This document shows positions 1 through 11,168 of a stretch of DNA of 64,000 bases, piece by piece. Source of the stretch: Conchocele bisecta. Taxonomy: Eukaryota > Mollusca > Bivalvia > Lucinida > Thyasiridae. Each line of letters starts with the position of its first letter. The stretch's first letter is position 1. Location of the stretch: the NCBI GenBank assembly GCA_029237695.1, contig CM055272.1, positions 35,226,791 to 35,290,790 of the forward strand, written 5' to 3'. The translations under genes were made by a program, and so were the position numbers. The notes under the pieces were generated by a model. It was not told where the DNA came from. It did not search any database and worked only from the letters and a program-made list of their open reading frames with translations.

Positions 1-68
1 CCCTCTTATTGTACTGACTCCTTCATGTATGGTTAATGTTTGTTCCGTTCTAACATTCGAATGTACTT

Positions 69-244
69 GGGCCGTTTCACCAAACTTCGTACGACTAAGC
101 AGTTCGTATGTGCAAAATTGAAAGTTATAATAACTCTTTAGTGATGATGAGTACAAGCAGTGCACCACGCTAACGTGAGAAGCTAATTAATAACATTTTC
201 GTACGAATTTTATCTCGTATGAACTTTAGTGAAACGGGCTCCAG
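69..244. repeat. MITE family A, divergent copy (A1)
   Basis: The ends are inverted: GCCGTTTCACCAAACTTCGT on the left and the complement of this type (ACTTTAGTGAAACGGGCT) on the right. The centre differs from other family A copies, which carry a palindromic TGAGCATAGGCTGCATATGC core. It lies just upstream of the first P450 exon seen here. There is no coding capacity, so it would depend on a transposase supplied elsewhere. Confidence 0.65.
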
Positions 245-412
245 AACTTTTGGCTCTTGGTTAGCAATGCCTCTTACCACGTTCGGAGTTGCATTAGTCA
301 ACATTATCAAAATTTCCCTTTTAACGGTGACACATGTGAGATTTAATTTTCAGAAAAAGCAAATCTACTTGCCGTTCACAGTAATTATCATACCAATTTG
401 AATGTATTTCAG

Positions 413-1330
413 ATCGGCTTCTTCACTGAGAAACACCAGAAGTATGGACGCGTGTTCAAAACCCACTTACTCGGAAGGCCCGTGATCCGAGTCTACGGTT
501 CCGACAATCTCCGGAAAATCATCAAGGGCGAGAATAAGATCGTACAATCGAGTTACCCGCTGTCCGTGGTGAAACTAATCGGGACACAGTCTCTGTCCGT
601 CAGTCATGGTGAGGACCACAAGTACAAGAAACGAGAACTCATGAAATACATGAGCGCCGAGTTTATTCATAGCCATCTCACGATATTTGCCGATACAATC
701 GCCGAACGTCTCCGTTCTCTGTGCGAACAACCGGAAGTAGATTTATTTACCGAATGCAGAAAGTTATTTATAGAACTAGCAGCAAAGTATCTTGTGAAAA
801 TCGACATTAGTGACGATGATGTTGCAGAGATTAGAGTGCAGCATGATATCTTCAGTCAAAATCTATTTTCACTTCCGGTGTACTGTCCAGGATTCGGATT
901 TTACAAGGCGTACAATGCCAAACAGAAATTGAGAGAAATCTTCGCAAGAGTTATAAACAAAAACGAAGCAGGAAATGACATATTGTGCTCTGTGCTTGAA
1001 AATTACCGAACATCTGGTTCCGGTAAGATTGACATTAAAGACGATGAGGTATTTTTAGACGCGATCATCGAACTTTTATTTTTCGGCGCGGAAACGGTGA
1101 GTTCTGCTGGCTTTACGCTCGTTTATAAACTTGCCAAACATGAGAAATATCTGACAAAACTACAAGACAGTCTAAGAGATAACGACCTTCTCGACGATTT
1201 AGATGTTTCAATAAATACGCACCACGTTACGGAAATAACGTACCTAGATGCCGTTGTCAAGGAAGCGCTTCGAGTACTGCCCCCTGTCGGCGGCGCATAC
1301 CGGAAAGTGATAGAGTCGTTTGAATTAGAC
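413..1330 (+). CDS. CYP26-like cytochrome P450, internal exon
   Basis: This 306-codon exon encodes most of a P450. CYP26 enzymes hydroxylate and inactivate retinoic acid at the endoplasmic reticulum. The exon is bounded by a good acceptor (TTTCAG at 407-412) and donor (GTAAGT at 1331), both in phase 0. The ATG at 398 lies in the intron and is not the start. Visible features are the early KYGRVFKTHLLGRP stretch, the HGEDHKYKKRELMKYMS helix C region, an I-helix FFGAETVSS (a variant of the usual oxygen-binding A/G-x-x-T), and the K-helix ExxR in VKEALRVLPPVGG. Order and wording match CYP26 rather than CYP51 or CYP120. About 80 N-terminal residues, including the membrane anchor, should lie in exon(s) left of this window. 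The exact CYP26 subfamily is not decided. Confidence 0.88.
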
Positions 1331-1559
1331 GTAAGTAGTTCGGCTTAATTAAATAGTTTAGTTACTTTCGTTAACTCAGTGCTCTGATTCGCGGATATTG
1401 ATTTCGAATAAGTGAAATATTAGGCATTGACCCAATGCGAATATTCGGGTTACAAGGAAACGAACAGTGACATTTCGCAGGTTGAACTGCGTCACATGAC
1501 GTTACCGAATGACGTCAGTATTGATGCAACGTACACAAAAAGCATTTCAACAAAAAAAA

Positions 1560-1755
1560 AACATTTTTATATTTAACCATCGGATAGCATCCAACGTTGC
1601 CTGATAAATAAAATATCAGGCTACTGTCTGTTGATATGAAGTTTATTAGTCTCGGCTCGGAAACGGTCGGAATTCCTCGGCGAGCCTCGGAATTCCTACG
1701 CATTTCCTAGCCTTGCCTGGTAAACTTAATATCAAAATACACTGGCCTGGTATTC
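1560..1755. repeat. Family J repeat (J1)
   Basis: It contains the cluster CTCGGCTCGGAAACGG plus GGAATTCCT in tandem, and the flanking pair CCTGATAAATAAAATATC / GATATGAAGTTTATT. Related copies occur at 23036-23460 (interrupted by a family A MITE) and as a short fragment at 36116-36183 beside the Polinton terminus. Confidence 0.6.
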
Positions 1756-1844
1756 TCTTTAGATCATCACTCGGGCCTAGGGGTTAGAACACATGAATTT
1801 GTGGGTTCAAACTTCGCCTTGGGCATCATAAAACTACATTCATA

Positions 1845-2198
1845 GTACAGTCGAACCTCCCCGAACGGCCACCTCTCTACAGCAACACCCTCTCTATAAT
1901 AGCCGCTATTTTCTCTATATCTAACCCTTATACTGCTAGCACGAAAATTGTCGTCTGCTGTTGCTTTTGCCTTCTTTCTCAATAAAAACATGTTTTGACA
2001 GACTTTAGAATCATTTCCAATGGAAATGATTCTGAAATGATGTAAAAACATGTTTGTATTGAGAATTATCGAAGAAAATATATAAACAGCAGACAACACA
2101 ATTTAATTCAGCGTTAACCTCCCTACAACAGCCACTTCTCTACAACAGCCAGTTTTGCGTCTTCCCATCGGTGGCTGTTGTAGAGAGGTTGCACTGTA
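1845..2198. repeat. Family N MITE (N1)
   Basis: The ends are TACAGTCGAACCTCC and GAGAGGTTGCACTGTA, inverted and flanked by TA, the target of Tc1/mariner-type transposases. The interior has AACAGCAGACAACA and TTTAGAATCATTTCC blocks shared with the copy at 15811-16062 and with the 28.6/30.2 kb foldback arms. It is non-coding. Confidence 0.65.
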
Positions 2199-2363
2199 TG
2201 TTCATCCCACTCGTCTTTCGGATAGGACTCGAAGCTGAGGTCCAGTCTATAAATGACATTAGCTGTTGCTGGAACGTTAAACCAATCAGTTTCAATTTAA
2301 ATCATCACTCGCGTATGACTCTCTATACACCCATGTACACTATATCCTGCCTATATATTCCAG

Positions 2364-2699
2364 GGGTACACGATCCCAAAGGGTTGGAATATCGCCTTTG
2401 GCATTCGGGACACACACCACAACGACACGACATTATCCGACCCTCTCGACTTCAACCCCGATAGATGGCTCGACCAAGACGTCGATAAAGACCGATACTC
2501 GTTTCTCCCCTTTGGCGGCGGCAGCAGAGCGTGTCCAGGACAATTGTATGCCAAAACCCTTTTAAAGGTGTTCGTCATTGAGTTGGCCAGGAACTGTCAG
2601 CCGCGTATTGTTAAGGACTCGGAACTCGAGCTATGGCCCACGCCGAAGCCGAAGACGAAAGTTATTGCTCAATTCACAAAGTTGTGTCATAATGTATGA
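2364..2699 (+). CDS. CYP26-like cytochrome P450, terminal exon with heme-binding loop
   Basis: This final 111-codon exon plus TGA stop (2697-2699) begins directly after the acceptor AG at 2362-2363 and continues the previous exon in phase 0, starting GYTIPKGWNIAFGIRDTHHN. It carries the meander (FNPDRW) and the P450 signature FLPFGGGSRACPG, the loop that gives the cysteine thiolate ligand to heme iron. The C-terminal WPTPKPKTKVIAQF tail is typical of the family. With the 306-codon exon this gives 417 residues, intact in frame, against about 500 for a full CYP26. The gene therefore looks functional, although its 5' end is outside the window. The 3' UTR is crowded by a MITE starting only about 30 bp after the stop. 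Confidence 0.9.
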   Translation, partial: GYTIPKGWNIAFGIRDTHHNDTTLSDPLDFNPDRWLDQDVDKDRYSFLPFGGGSRACPGQLYAKTLLKVFVIELARNCQPRIVKDSELELWPTPKPKTKVIAQFTKLCHNV

Positions 2700-2730
2700 G
2701 TGCTTAGAACGAAAATCCCTATATGTGGAT

Positions 2731-3060
2731 GTGGCTGTGACTGGAGAAATTGGGTTGATGGGCTTTGCGACCAGTTTAGATCCAGATCAGTCTGATCAGG
2801 ATCTTCATTGTATGCAATTCCGACAATGAAACACCACCCGTCATGCTTCTAACACATACAGTGGGGTCAGCGTGTAAGTGAAAGTGCACACACGAACGAA
2901 CACGACATGTTTGAACCAACCTGTCGTGTTCGTTCGTGTGTGCACTTACACGCTGACCCCACTGTAGTATAGATCGTTATTAGGTTATAGGAGTGGGCTA
3001 TTTGATCAGTAGCTACACTGGTCATACATCATATAAGCCCCATTTTTGCAGTCACAACCA
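2731..3060. repeat. Family L MITE (L1), interrupted by hairpin D1
   Basis: The left end is GTGGCTGTGACTGGAGAAAT with GGGCTTTGCGACCAGT. The right end is the inverse, ending in CAGTCACAACCA. The two halves are separated by the D1 palindrome, so L1 is older than D1. Other copies are at 8084-8284, 24884-25190 (split), 44503-44735, 57356-57768 (split) and 60953-61145. Confidence 0.7.
2857..2966. repeat. Palindromic MITE D1
   Basis: This 110-bp near-perfect palindrome has ends TACAGTGGGGTCAGCGTGTA and its complement around a short loop. It is flanked by TA as in Tc1/mariner insertions, is inserted in family L copy L1, and is almost identical to D2 at 4433-4536. The left arm has a 6-bp insertion. 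Confidence 0.8.
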
Positions 3061-3160
3061 TATGTTACCAAAGTAACACTAGTTTAATGTTTGCAAAGCT
3101 ATGCAATAATCTTTCATCAACACATTAATTGTCATCTCTTCACCAAATCATTCAGATATA

Positions 3161-3613
3161 CTTTAAAGGTACTGCGCCTAAGTTTGTGTCTCAGATTTTT
3201 AACACAACATTGTATATGATTTTGTAATTTATTCTGCTATATATATGTGATAAAACAGTGGACATAGTTTGCCAATGCATTTCCGCAATTATTGTACCGG
3301 GAAGCACAATTTGTGCGGATGCACAGGCTGATCTAGATATACACCGGTCGCTTAAGACATAAGCCCAATTTTTCCAGTCTTAGCCACATATACCGTCTGT
3401 AGAAATAGCTTTCCATTCTAGGTAATTAATTTAAAACAAAAACAATGATTGCCAAAATAACTAGCTTCCGCCACACTCGTCATTTCCAATATTATAAACA
3501 TATATTTCTCAAACACAGACTTCCTATGCGACTCATATGTACAATTAACATACATTTTTCCTATCCTTTTTCATCATTTTCTGCGCATATCTGAGACACA
3601 GTACCTTTAGTAT
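3161..3613. repeat. MITE-like element V with long terminal inverted ends
   Basis: Left end AAAGGTACTG...GTGTCTCAGAT and right end ATCTGAGACACAGTACCTTT are inverted and enclose about 400 bp of AT-rich non-coding DNA. No second copy was seen in the window. Confidence 0.5.
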
Positions 3614-4167
3614 AAATAATATATATTATTTTCAGTTGTCTGAAGCGGAATATGTTCTGACCGGTGATTTCGACATAAATTACTTCAGACAATCTGATTG
3701 TCTATTAGAACTTGTGATACACAGACACGGTCGTATTACATACAACAGGTGGTGCCAGTGTAATAATACGGTGTATTAAATATAAGGCCATAACAAATTA
3801 CTTTGGTTCCCAGATATCGCCGCGTCAGCAAAATCCCTGTGCGTAAATCACTTTATCGTCATGGCAAAATAAAATCGTACTGTAAATTCGCCACATGATC
3901 AATAAAAAATACTACCATGCACAAATATAACGAACGGTTGGTGATTGATCACTCTAAACAAAAAAAATATATTTAAAAAATCAGCCCGCCCGCGTCACAT
4001 TCCGCAACGCCGTGTCTGAGCAACGCCGTGTCTGAGAACCAAAGTACCTTTTGCAATGACCTAATATTACACTAGTGTAATACATTTGCAAAATACACCG
4101 CTATATGTGATCCGTACAGCTTCAATAAATGATGCTGTGAATATGCAAGGAACATGATCTAGCAATT
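3614..4167. other. Intergenic, no gene seen
   Basis: AT-rich spacer. It holds a short tandem duplication around ACGCCGTGTCTGAG (4010-4038) and the palindrome TTACACTAGTGTAATAC near 4066, which recurs near 7076. No splice-bounded open frame was recognised. Confidence 0.5.
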
Positions 4168-4227
4168 ACAGTGAAACCTCTCTAAACCGGACACCCTGGG
4201 TGTCCGGTTTAGAGATGTTCCACTGTA
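4168..4227. repeat. Short palindromic repeat E1
   Basis: A 60-bp hairpin: TACAGTGAAACCTCTCTAAA, then GGACACCCTGGGTGTCC, then the inverted arm ending CCACTGTA. It is TA-flanked. Similar copies are at 7328-7400, 7463-7533 and 60109-60181, with half copies at 24434 and 59700. Confidence 0.75.
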
Positions 4228-4432
4228 AATCAGACATAAGTCCGTTCTGGGACATACTTATGTCTTTTGCAATCGTGAACATGCATTATTATCTGAGATG
4301 CGTTACCAAGAAACCTCTCAAACTGAGATCACATATATTTTCTTGTCGTCCGGATTAGAGAGGTTCCAGTGTAGTTTCATTTAATTCGATGTTAATTAAC
4401 TTTTTTTGCTGATTTCCAACTCGTTTAATAAG

Positions 4433-4536
4433 TACAGTGGGGTCAGCGTGTAAGTGCACACACGAACGAACACGACAGGTTGGAACCAACCTGTCGTGTT
4501 CGTTTGTGTGTGCACTTACACGTTGACCCCACTGTA
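4433..4536. repeat. Palindromic MITE D2
   Basis: A 104-bp palindrome with the same arms as D1 (TACAGTGGGGTCAGCGTGTA), differing by a few bases and lacking the D1 insertion. TA-flanked. The arms are so complete that the DNA could form a single hairpin. Confidence 0.8.
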
Positions 4537-5653
4537 ACATTAGTACTCATGTATTTGCATATATATGTCGTTCTACATGTTAGTCGGTCATTGTTTAAAT
4601 ATCTATTACGATTGCGAGATAACATTTGTTCTAATAGCGTGTCAACGTTTCATCATGTGATTCTGTGTAAATATCGAACTATTTATTGCGTATATTGTGT
4701 TTTCAAGATAACCTGTCCGTTTGTACATTGACCTGATGAGGTGGTTGAAGATATAGGGATGTATTTTCTCATTGTGTGCGGTATTGTACTTTACATACAA
4801 GGGGTTATAACATACGTGGACATTTGCTATAATTTGTAGATCACGCAGCACACAGTAACACTGTTCCTGGTCAAGGTCAAATGCAAGTTGAAAGTTATTT
4901 AGAATCGTCTCTCAGAGACGATTATAAAGAACTTACAACTTGCATTTGTAAGTAAAAACCGTGTTGACAATTAAAGTGTCTCACGCGTAGATATCAATAG
5001 AATATACTATTGCATTACTTTGCAAATATTTTCGCAGATTTACAATGGCAATGCCCTCGCTGGATTATTAAATAAAACACTATATGCAGCTACACAGAAA
5101 TTAGGAATGCTCAAAATGAAAGGTGAAAGGTCAAACGGACAGGTCTCTTTAAACACACATTACAATTTGCATGTACATGTATATTATATTACATACACTT
5201 CCGTCCCGGTGATTTTAGTTATTATATATGTATATGGTGTCTATCTATCGCGAGTTCACTTGTGGTCGCTTTTTACAAAATCTGAATGCGAAAATATGAA
5301 ATTACGCCACCCCCACCCACCCCGTGATTTAGTTAATTTTTTGCCTTTTCACACAAAACAATTTCCGAGTTTCGCCTTTCCAAGTTGCATTTTTTCCGCG
5401 TTCGCACAAACATGCGTTTATGTCCAAAGGTTTTCAGTTGAAAATCACGCATTTTACGGCTATATATATATACGGCAATTTCGTGTTTTCGTTACAAAGA
5501 CGAAATGGCGATAGACACAATAGCCACCATATTTATATGTGTGCGTGAACGTGTCATAATACTGAAGTATATATAACACAGTATATGGATCTTAGTTCTT
5601 GTATATAAAGTATTAGTTTCTAATAATTGATTCAGTGGTTGACTGGCTGAATC
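4537..5653. other. Intergenic, no confirmed gene; one hairpin
   Basis: A hairpin with arms AATGCAAGTTG and CAACTTGCATT sits at about 4880-4948. A 164-codon open frame at 5020-5514 begins after an acceptor-like TTTTCGCAG, but its residues match nothing I recognise and the second half is low complexity. It is left uncalled. Confidence 0.45.
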
Positions 5654-6087
5654 AAGGTGCATGATCACGTGGTTACAACAACAAAAATGGCTGAAAGTGT
5701 TGAAAGCACGCCCACTCCAAAGTAAGTATTATTTGATATTTTCCTCAATAGGCAACGGATTTTGATGAAATATGGTGAGGAAAACGCGTCTTCGTGGGCT
5801 GAATTTGGTGGTCCCGGGAGTTCGGCACATACTTATATCGTTTTTGCGAAGAATCGATTTCCATGTCAGTAGGCACGGAAATCGATTCTTCGCAAAAACG
5901 ATAGAAGTTTGGGCTGAAGTGCCGAGACCACCAAATGCAGCTTGACAAGACGCGTTTGATGCGCCATATTTCATCAAATTCCGTTACAGAATAAGGATAA
6001 AAAGAATAAGTACTTTGAATCGGAGGGCTTCTGGAAGTTTCAGTACTTGTTGTTGTTGTTGTTGTAACCATGTGATCATACATCTTG
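5654..6087. repeat. Palindromic MITE family H (H1)
   Basis: The ends are AAGGTGCATGATCACGTGGT and its inverse. Sub-terminal CCCACTCCAAAGTAAGTATT and an inner palindrome GAAATCGATTCTTCGCAAAA complete the element. About 430 bp, non-coding. Copies at 22366-22766 and 61444-61828 share the whole plan, including a (GTT)n run near one end. Confidence 0.75.
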
Positions 6088-6090
6088 TGA

Positions 6091-6258
6091 ATGGATGGAT
6101 GAATGAAGAAATACATGAATGAACGAATGAACGAATGAATGTATGTATGTATGTATGTATGGACGGACGACACAAATGAAATGAATGAGTGAATGAACAG
6201 ATGGATGGACGGATGGATAGATGGATGGGTACGTGGAACTACGGGTGGACGAACGAAC
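6091..6258. repeat. GAAT/GGAT tetranucleotide microsatellite
   Basis: Degenerate tandem tetranucleotides (GGAT, GAAT, GTAT, GGAC). The repeated-histidine and serine open frames that run through it on the minus strand are low-complexity artefacts. Confidence 0.85.
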
Positions 6259-6263
6259 ATATG

Positions 6264-6769
6264 TTAAAGGTACACGCCTACTCAGTAGGCACATACTGTT
6301 ATGTATAGGGATTAAATAAGTGTATAAGTGTGTCACATTTCCACCAGTTATAAACAATACGAGTGCCCGCTATACAGATATAATCATTTAGTAATGTTTG
6401 TTTTACTGATAGTGACGCACGTTGTATCAGGCTATTTTCATATGCAAATGAGGCACGATCTTTTTTAGTTATTTATACTAATTAAATGCGTCACCTGAAC
6501 AAATAATATTTTCGACAGATTATAAAGTATGATCATTGCACATCAAAACATAAATACAGAAAATAAATAGAAATGTCCGTTAACATTTTAAGGAAACACG
6601 GTTATCGCCCCTGATATCAATGTGGTAATATATGTCTGATATAAAATGTATAATAATGCCAATCAATACGTGGGTGATGGTGCATTAATGTTTATTTTGT
6701 CATAAAATGTATCAGATGATGTCTCAGATATAAAGAACAGGTTGTGTCTGCTGAGTGACATGTACCTTT
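6264..6769. repeat. MITE family G (G1)
   Basis: About 506 bp, ending in TTAAAGGTACACGCCTACTC and the inverse GAGTGACATGTACCTTT. It contains CAGGCTATTTTCATATGCAAA and ACACGGTTATCGCCCCTGAT blocks. A full second copy lies inverted at 10658-11168. Partial copies are at 17000-17157, 41935-42290 and 46140-46525. Confidence 0.75.
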
Positions 6770-7327
6770 CTGTACTGCTACAAGTGCAACATTGTAAGTT
6801 TAACTAATTTATATAAATTACAAAAAAACAACTACATTGTATGCACGTATGACTGTGAATTCTGAATTCTAGTTGGACGTTTCGATCAACTGGGAATATG
6901 ACACGTGACCCATTCTGAAACGCCATGACAAAGTTTGACTGATTGAGTTCGCGACCAATGTAGCCCAAAATCAGCTTGCGCAACCGGACAATATGTTAAA
7001 AATATGCACTGTTACAATTTACTATAATGTTACTGCAACATTCGAGCGTAATACAATAGTGTATTACAATCGCAATACACTAGTGTAATACATATGCGAA
7101 TAAGACTGCTAAAGGAATGCATGTGATCAGTACAGTTTCACTGTATGGTTACTTGCTTATGCAACAAGCAACACACTGACTACGCAACAAATAGAATCCA
7201 ACATTTTTGTTGATTTAATATAACTCTTTGGCTGATTTGATAAGAATGTCGGCCAAGCCGATCAGGGTCTACTTTAGCCAACAACGCAATATGCCCCATC
7301 TTGTCATGCCGGTCAATGTTGTGTTTG
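6770..7327. other. Intergenic, no gene seen
   Basis: AT-rich spacer with overlapping ACTAGTGTAATAC and CAATAGTGTATTAC palindromes at 7060-7095. Nothing coding was recognised. Confidence 0.5.
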
Positions 7328-7400
7328 TACAGTAGAACCTCTCTAAACTGGACACCCTGGGAGGTCTTCAGGGTGTCCGGTTTAGAGAGGCTTCACTGTA
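7328..7400. repeat. Short palindromic repeat E2
   Basis: The arms TACAGTAGAACCTCTCTAAA and TTTAGAGAGGCTTCACTGTA flank a GGACACCCTGG core. Same family as E1. Confidence 0.75.
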
Positions 7401-7462
7401 ATTAAGCATTCCAACAGTTTTTGTCATGTTCAATCATGAGAAGACTCGACAATGACATAAAT

Positions 7463-7533
7463 GACAGTGAAACGCATCTAAATTAAACACAATGGGGTGT
7501 CCAGGGTGTCCAGTTTATAGATGTTCTACTGTA
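7463..7533. repeat. Short palindromic repeat E3
   Basis: A degenerate E copy, with GACAGTGAAACGCATCTAAA at one end and TAGATGTTCTACTGTA at the other. It lies 62 bp from E2. Confidence 0.6.
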
Positions 7534-8083
7534 TTATGAGTAAATCCAAACACATTCAAAGCTATTTTACTACTGGCTCACGGCATGGTGCACAATGAAA
7601 ACGCAACGAAATAATCCCATTTTATAAGTTTATAAATATTGTGAACGCTACTAGTCATGTATTGTGATATTCTCACATTGTGTGGGACGTGACTTCAAAT
7701 GTGCCATATTGTAAATGATACGTACATAAATAAATATTGTAAATGTTTAATAAATACATAAATAAATGAATAGAACTAATCAAATCGTTGTTTGTGTTTA
7801 AATCAACAAAATAAATGTCGCACATCCACCACCATACTTTGTATATATATATTAGATGTTAAGCACGAACTATGGTGGACGATTCGTGCAATCTGGTCGT
7901 ATCAACTTACCGCTCCAATAATGCCAACACTGAGTTATATGGACTTTCCCACTGGGGAATAACGTGTAGCAGCGATTATAAAACGGTTACAATTCCCATA
8001 AGTATACGGTATTGCGTTTTTACTTTGGTGTTCAAGGCTATTTTGATTGGTCTGATTTTCTGCTGGTTTCTAAACATAAAATT
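7534..8083. other. Intergenic, no gene seen
   Basis: AT-rich spacer with ATAAATAAAT runs near 7726-7770. The open frame at 7872 runs straight into family L2 and has no recognisable motif. Confidence 0.45.
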
Positions 8084-8284
8084 GTGGATGCGACTGGAAA
8101 AATGGGACTTATGGGATTTGTGATCCGTCTAGTTCCTGAGAAAATAGCACTCCTGCAGCCTGGTAACAATGGCGAACAGTGTAGATCCTGAACAGACTGT
8201 GCGGATGCGGATGCGGATGCGGATGTGCTGGATCTACACTGGTCGCAAAGCCCGTAAGTATCATTTCTCCAATCACAGCCACAC
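8084..8284. repeat. Family L MITE (L2)
   Basis: It starts GTGGATGCGACTGGAAAAAT and ends with the inverse TTTCTCCAATCACAGCCACA. A short GCGGAT hexamer run (8201-8224) sits near its centre. Confidence 0.7.
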
Positions 8285-8334
8285 GTACAGACATTGTTAT
8301 TATTTTACCATCCCTGCTGTAGAGGAGACGACAG

Positions 8335-8610
8335 CGCATTGCATTGTTTACCCTAGTTTCTCGACCAATGAAAGAACAGCATTTCGTCTCAATTAATCGC
8401 ATAATGCGACGCTTTCGCCAATATATATTAAATTAATCATTAAATGTTCAGCAGCTATATTTAGAGCTTATTGTACGCTTTGACATCAGTTCACATGACA
8501 CAAAGCATATTACCGCCCACACACGCGCTCACTACGTGTCACACCGCCACTCACATACTTGTATAGCGATTTGAAATCACGTTTCGGGGCGGAGCTTCGC
8601 GAATGGGCAT
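8335..8610. repeat. Dispersed repeat W (W1)
   Basis: A block beginning GCATTGTTTACCCTAGTTTC and ending GGCGGAGCTTCGCGAATGGG. It aligns along its length with 16433-16712. No inverted ends or coding frame are visible. Confidence 0.6.
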
Positions 8611-9768
8611 GTATAATTTCTTGCTCGCTAGCGCTCGCTCGAAACTAATTTATTTGTTAAAAATTCAATATGTGATCTATAACTATTACAAAATGTTCGC
8701 CCTACTTACTGGGCAGCATTGTGCTCCACATATTTCACATATTGCAACGTTTAAACCCAATAAGTTACAAAATGAATGTACATATTACCAGATTCAATGA
8801 TTCAACAGGAAATGGAAAATCAATACTCAGATGGGTCATTGCATTTTACACTTGACTGAACTATAAGTATGTCATTGTTCGCATATTGGAATTTTAAGGA
8901 ACTAAATGCTGTGGTCTATAAAGCTCCCTCGCATTTAATTCCTTAAACATCCAATATGTGAAAATTAATGTATACATAACATAACACTGAGCTTAAAATA
9001 AACATGGTTCCCCATTTCCCTTTCAACACACCACCACCACCACCACTACCCCCTGCCCATATAGCTAAGGTTATCAGCACACCAAATCTTGCTATTTCGG
9101 AACAACGAGTCAAAGTGGCCAACGACATTTTTATGGAGCTCATAGAAATTGAGCGGTCACAAACACAGAAGCGATTATTTGTTCCCGGAAGCCATTTTAA
9201 TAATGTAATGTAATTCGTGTATTCTTGTGTGATTCCGGTAGTTTCCGGCGGTACTTCGCTATCGGGTATCCATGCTTCGGATATTTCCGTGATCACTCGG
9301 GTAATTCCGCATCATCAATTGATAAGACGTCCCACTGCCGACTCATTGTGAGACATAACCCACAATGGCACGCATGGCACACAGACACTTCCTTAATCTG
9401 GACCCCTTTTATTGCAAAGAATAACGTATTTCGAGAGAATAAAGTCACATGCTTCACGATGACTACAATATTGAATAATATTATATGACTAAGTATTTCA
9501 GTCATTCTTATTGGCCGAAACACGGCCACGTGATTATCTACAAATTGAATGTAGACCTCTGAACGGTTTCTTTACACGAATAAGCACCGCAAGACCTGTC
9601 CGAGATGTGTTTATTCACGTAAAGAAACATATTGTTCATCTCCTTAGAGCGCATGCGTGAACTGACACATGTAATTGTTATTGTGTTTACACTGTTAGTG
9701 ACTATTCCTGATTGTATGAATATTAGTGGTAAGGGTCATATAATAAAACAATTATAGTAGTTTAAGTC
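8611..9768. other. Intergenic with two hairpins
   Basis: One hairpin spans about 8850-8962 (arms around CATATTGGAATTTTAAGGAA and TTCCTTAAACATCCAATATG). Another spans about 9540-9645 (CGGTTTCTTTACACGAATAA against TTATTCACGTAAAGAAACAT). No gene was recognised. Confidence 0.5.
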
Positions 9769-9870
9769 GGTGTACATGAGATTTGCGGACCCTCGAAAAG
9801 TGATGTTCACCTCCACGTTCGGCGTCGGTGAACATCACTTTTCTCATGTCCGTAACTCTCATGTACACCT
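9769..9870. repeat. Palindromic element S
   Basis: Arms GGTGTACATGAGATTTGCGG and its complement enclose AAAAGTGATGTTCACC / GGTGAACATCACTTTT with a short unpaired loop. Only one copy is in the window. Confidence 0.65.
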
Positions 9871-10210
9871 CCTCAAAAGACAATAATTGTATAGTAATAC
9901 ATCCTCATGATCTTATGTTACTGGTGTTACAATGGAACACTCGGTGTCCGGTGATCGATGTTGATCCTTGAACCAAAATGGAATTGACACCGTCCAGGCA
10001 TACGCTAGGTGTACATTTACAATGTGTTGGTACTAGTGTATGCAATGAAAATTGTCTCACTGTTCCTTTCAGTGATGTTGAACACATCTAGAATCACTAT
10101 TATCAGTGCATATCAATTAATATTCGACCCAGCTAGTAAACACTAGTGACTGCATCGTGTTGTTCTTCTCGTGGTCGAGCGTACTTACTTGAACTGGGTG
10201 GATAATGCAA

Positions 10211-10536
10211 ATTTATCCCGTCAACACTGTGCGTATGTGCCGTGAAACACGGTGCCGTGAAACATTTGTGATATCCTAATACGACTTAATCACTGCGTAT
10301 GACTATGCACGGTTGTCATACTAGTCGATTCTCCGATTTTGAGGATGCGGCTTGGGTTATATTTTTGCATTTTAAAGCTATTTGTAGGTGTTGACGGGAT
10401 AAATAGAATAGTAGGGAAGTGCCGTGAATTGCTGGCGCGGCACGGAAACGGGATGGGCTCGGCAGAGCCGCGCCCATCCCGATTCCGTGCCGCGCCAGAT
10501 ATGTTTTCACATTCACGACACTAACCTACTATTCTC
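10211..10536. repeat. MITE family F (F1)
   Basis: It has TTTATCCCGTCAACAC at one end and again inverted internally, then a long palindrome GTAGGGAAGTGCCGTGAATT...CACTAACCTACTATTCTC around CGGCAGAGCCGCGCCCATCC. Other copies are at 16722-16984, 17650-17896, 26784-27065 and 59741-60003. Orientation of the two modules differs between copies. Confidence 0.75.
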
Positions 10537-10657
10537 AATGTTGAATGCATTGTTGCGCTTTTCCTGTGTGCTGATCGCATAGTCGCCATTAAAGTATACA
10601 AGTGTTTACACGCACCTTACAAGCACTTGTTTATTTGTGATTTATCCATGTCATGCG

Positions 10658-11168
10658 TTAAAGGTACATGCCCACTCTGTAGGCACACACTGTTCTTTAT
10701 ATCAGGCATAATCTGGGACATTTTCTGGCAAAGTAAATATTCTTTCACCATTACCCCACGTATTGATTGGCATTATTATACATGTTATATATCAGACGTA
10801 AATGTTCACACTGATAGCAGGGGCGATAACCGTGTTTCATTAAAATGTTAAAGGACATTATTTTTTATTGTCTGTATTCATGTGTCGATATGCAATGATC
10901 ATACTTTATAATCTGTCGAACATATTATTTGTTCAGGTGACGCATTTAATTAGTATAAATAAGTAAAAAATAGTATTCCTCATTTGCATATGAAAATAGC
11001 CTGATACCACCGCGCGTCACTATCAGTAAAATAAATATTACTAAATGATTATATCTGTATAGCGGTCACTCGTACATTTTAGAACTGGTGGAGTAATTAC
11101 ACAATTATACACTTATTTAATTCCTATAAAGAACATGCTGTGCCTACTGAGTGGGCATGTACCTTTAA
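10658..11168. repeat. MITE family G (G2), inverted relative to G1
   Basis: It ends in TTAAAGGTACATGCCCACTC and GAGTGGGCATGTACCTTTAA. The interior is the reverse complement of G1, including ATCAGTGTGAACATT-type and GGGGCGATAACCGTG blocks. Confidence 0.8.

Larger units (their letters stand above)
1331..2363 (+). other. Last intron of the CYP26-like gene, filled with repeats
   Basis: This 1033-bp GT..AG intron (GTAAGT at 1331, CCAG at 2360-2363) joins the two P450 exons in phase 0. About half is transposable-element DNA: a family J palindrome near 1560-1755 and a family N element at 1845-2198. Open frames inside it are accidental. Confidence 0.8.

Noticed and set aside
5020..5514. Possible host exon after TTTTCGCAG
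   Set aside because: No recognisable domain. The second half is low complexity and there is no donor or partner exon.
5745..6357. His/Ser/Tyr-rich minus-strand frames
   Set aside because: Translation of a tetranucleotide microsatellite.
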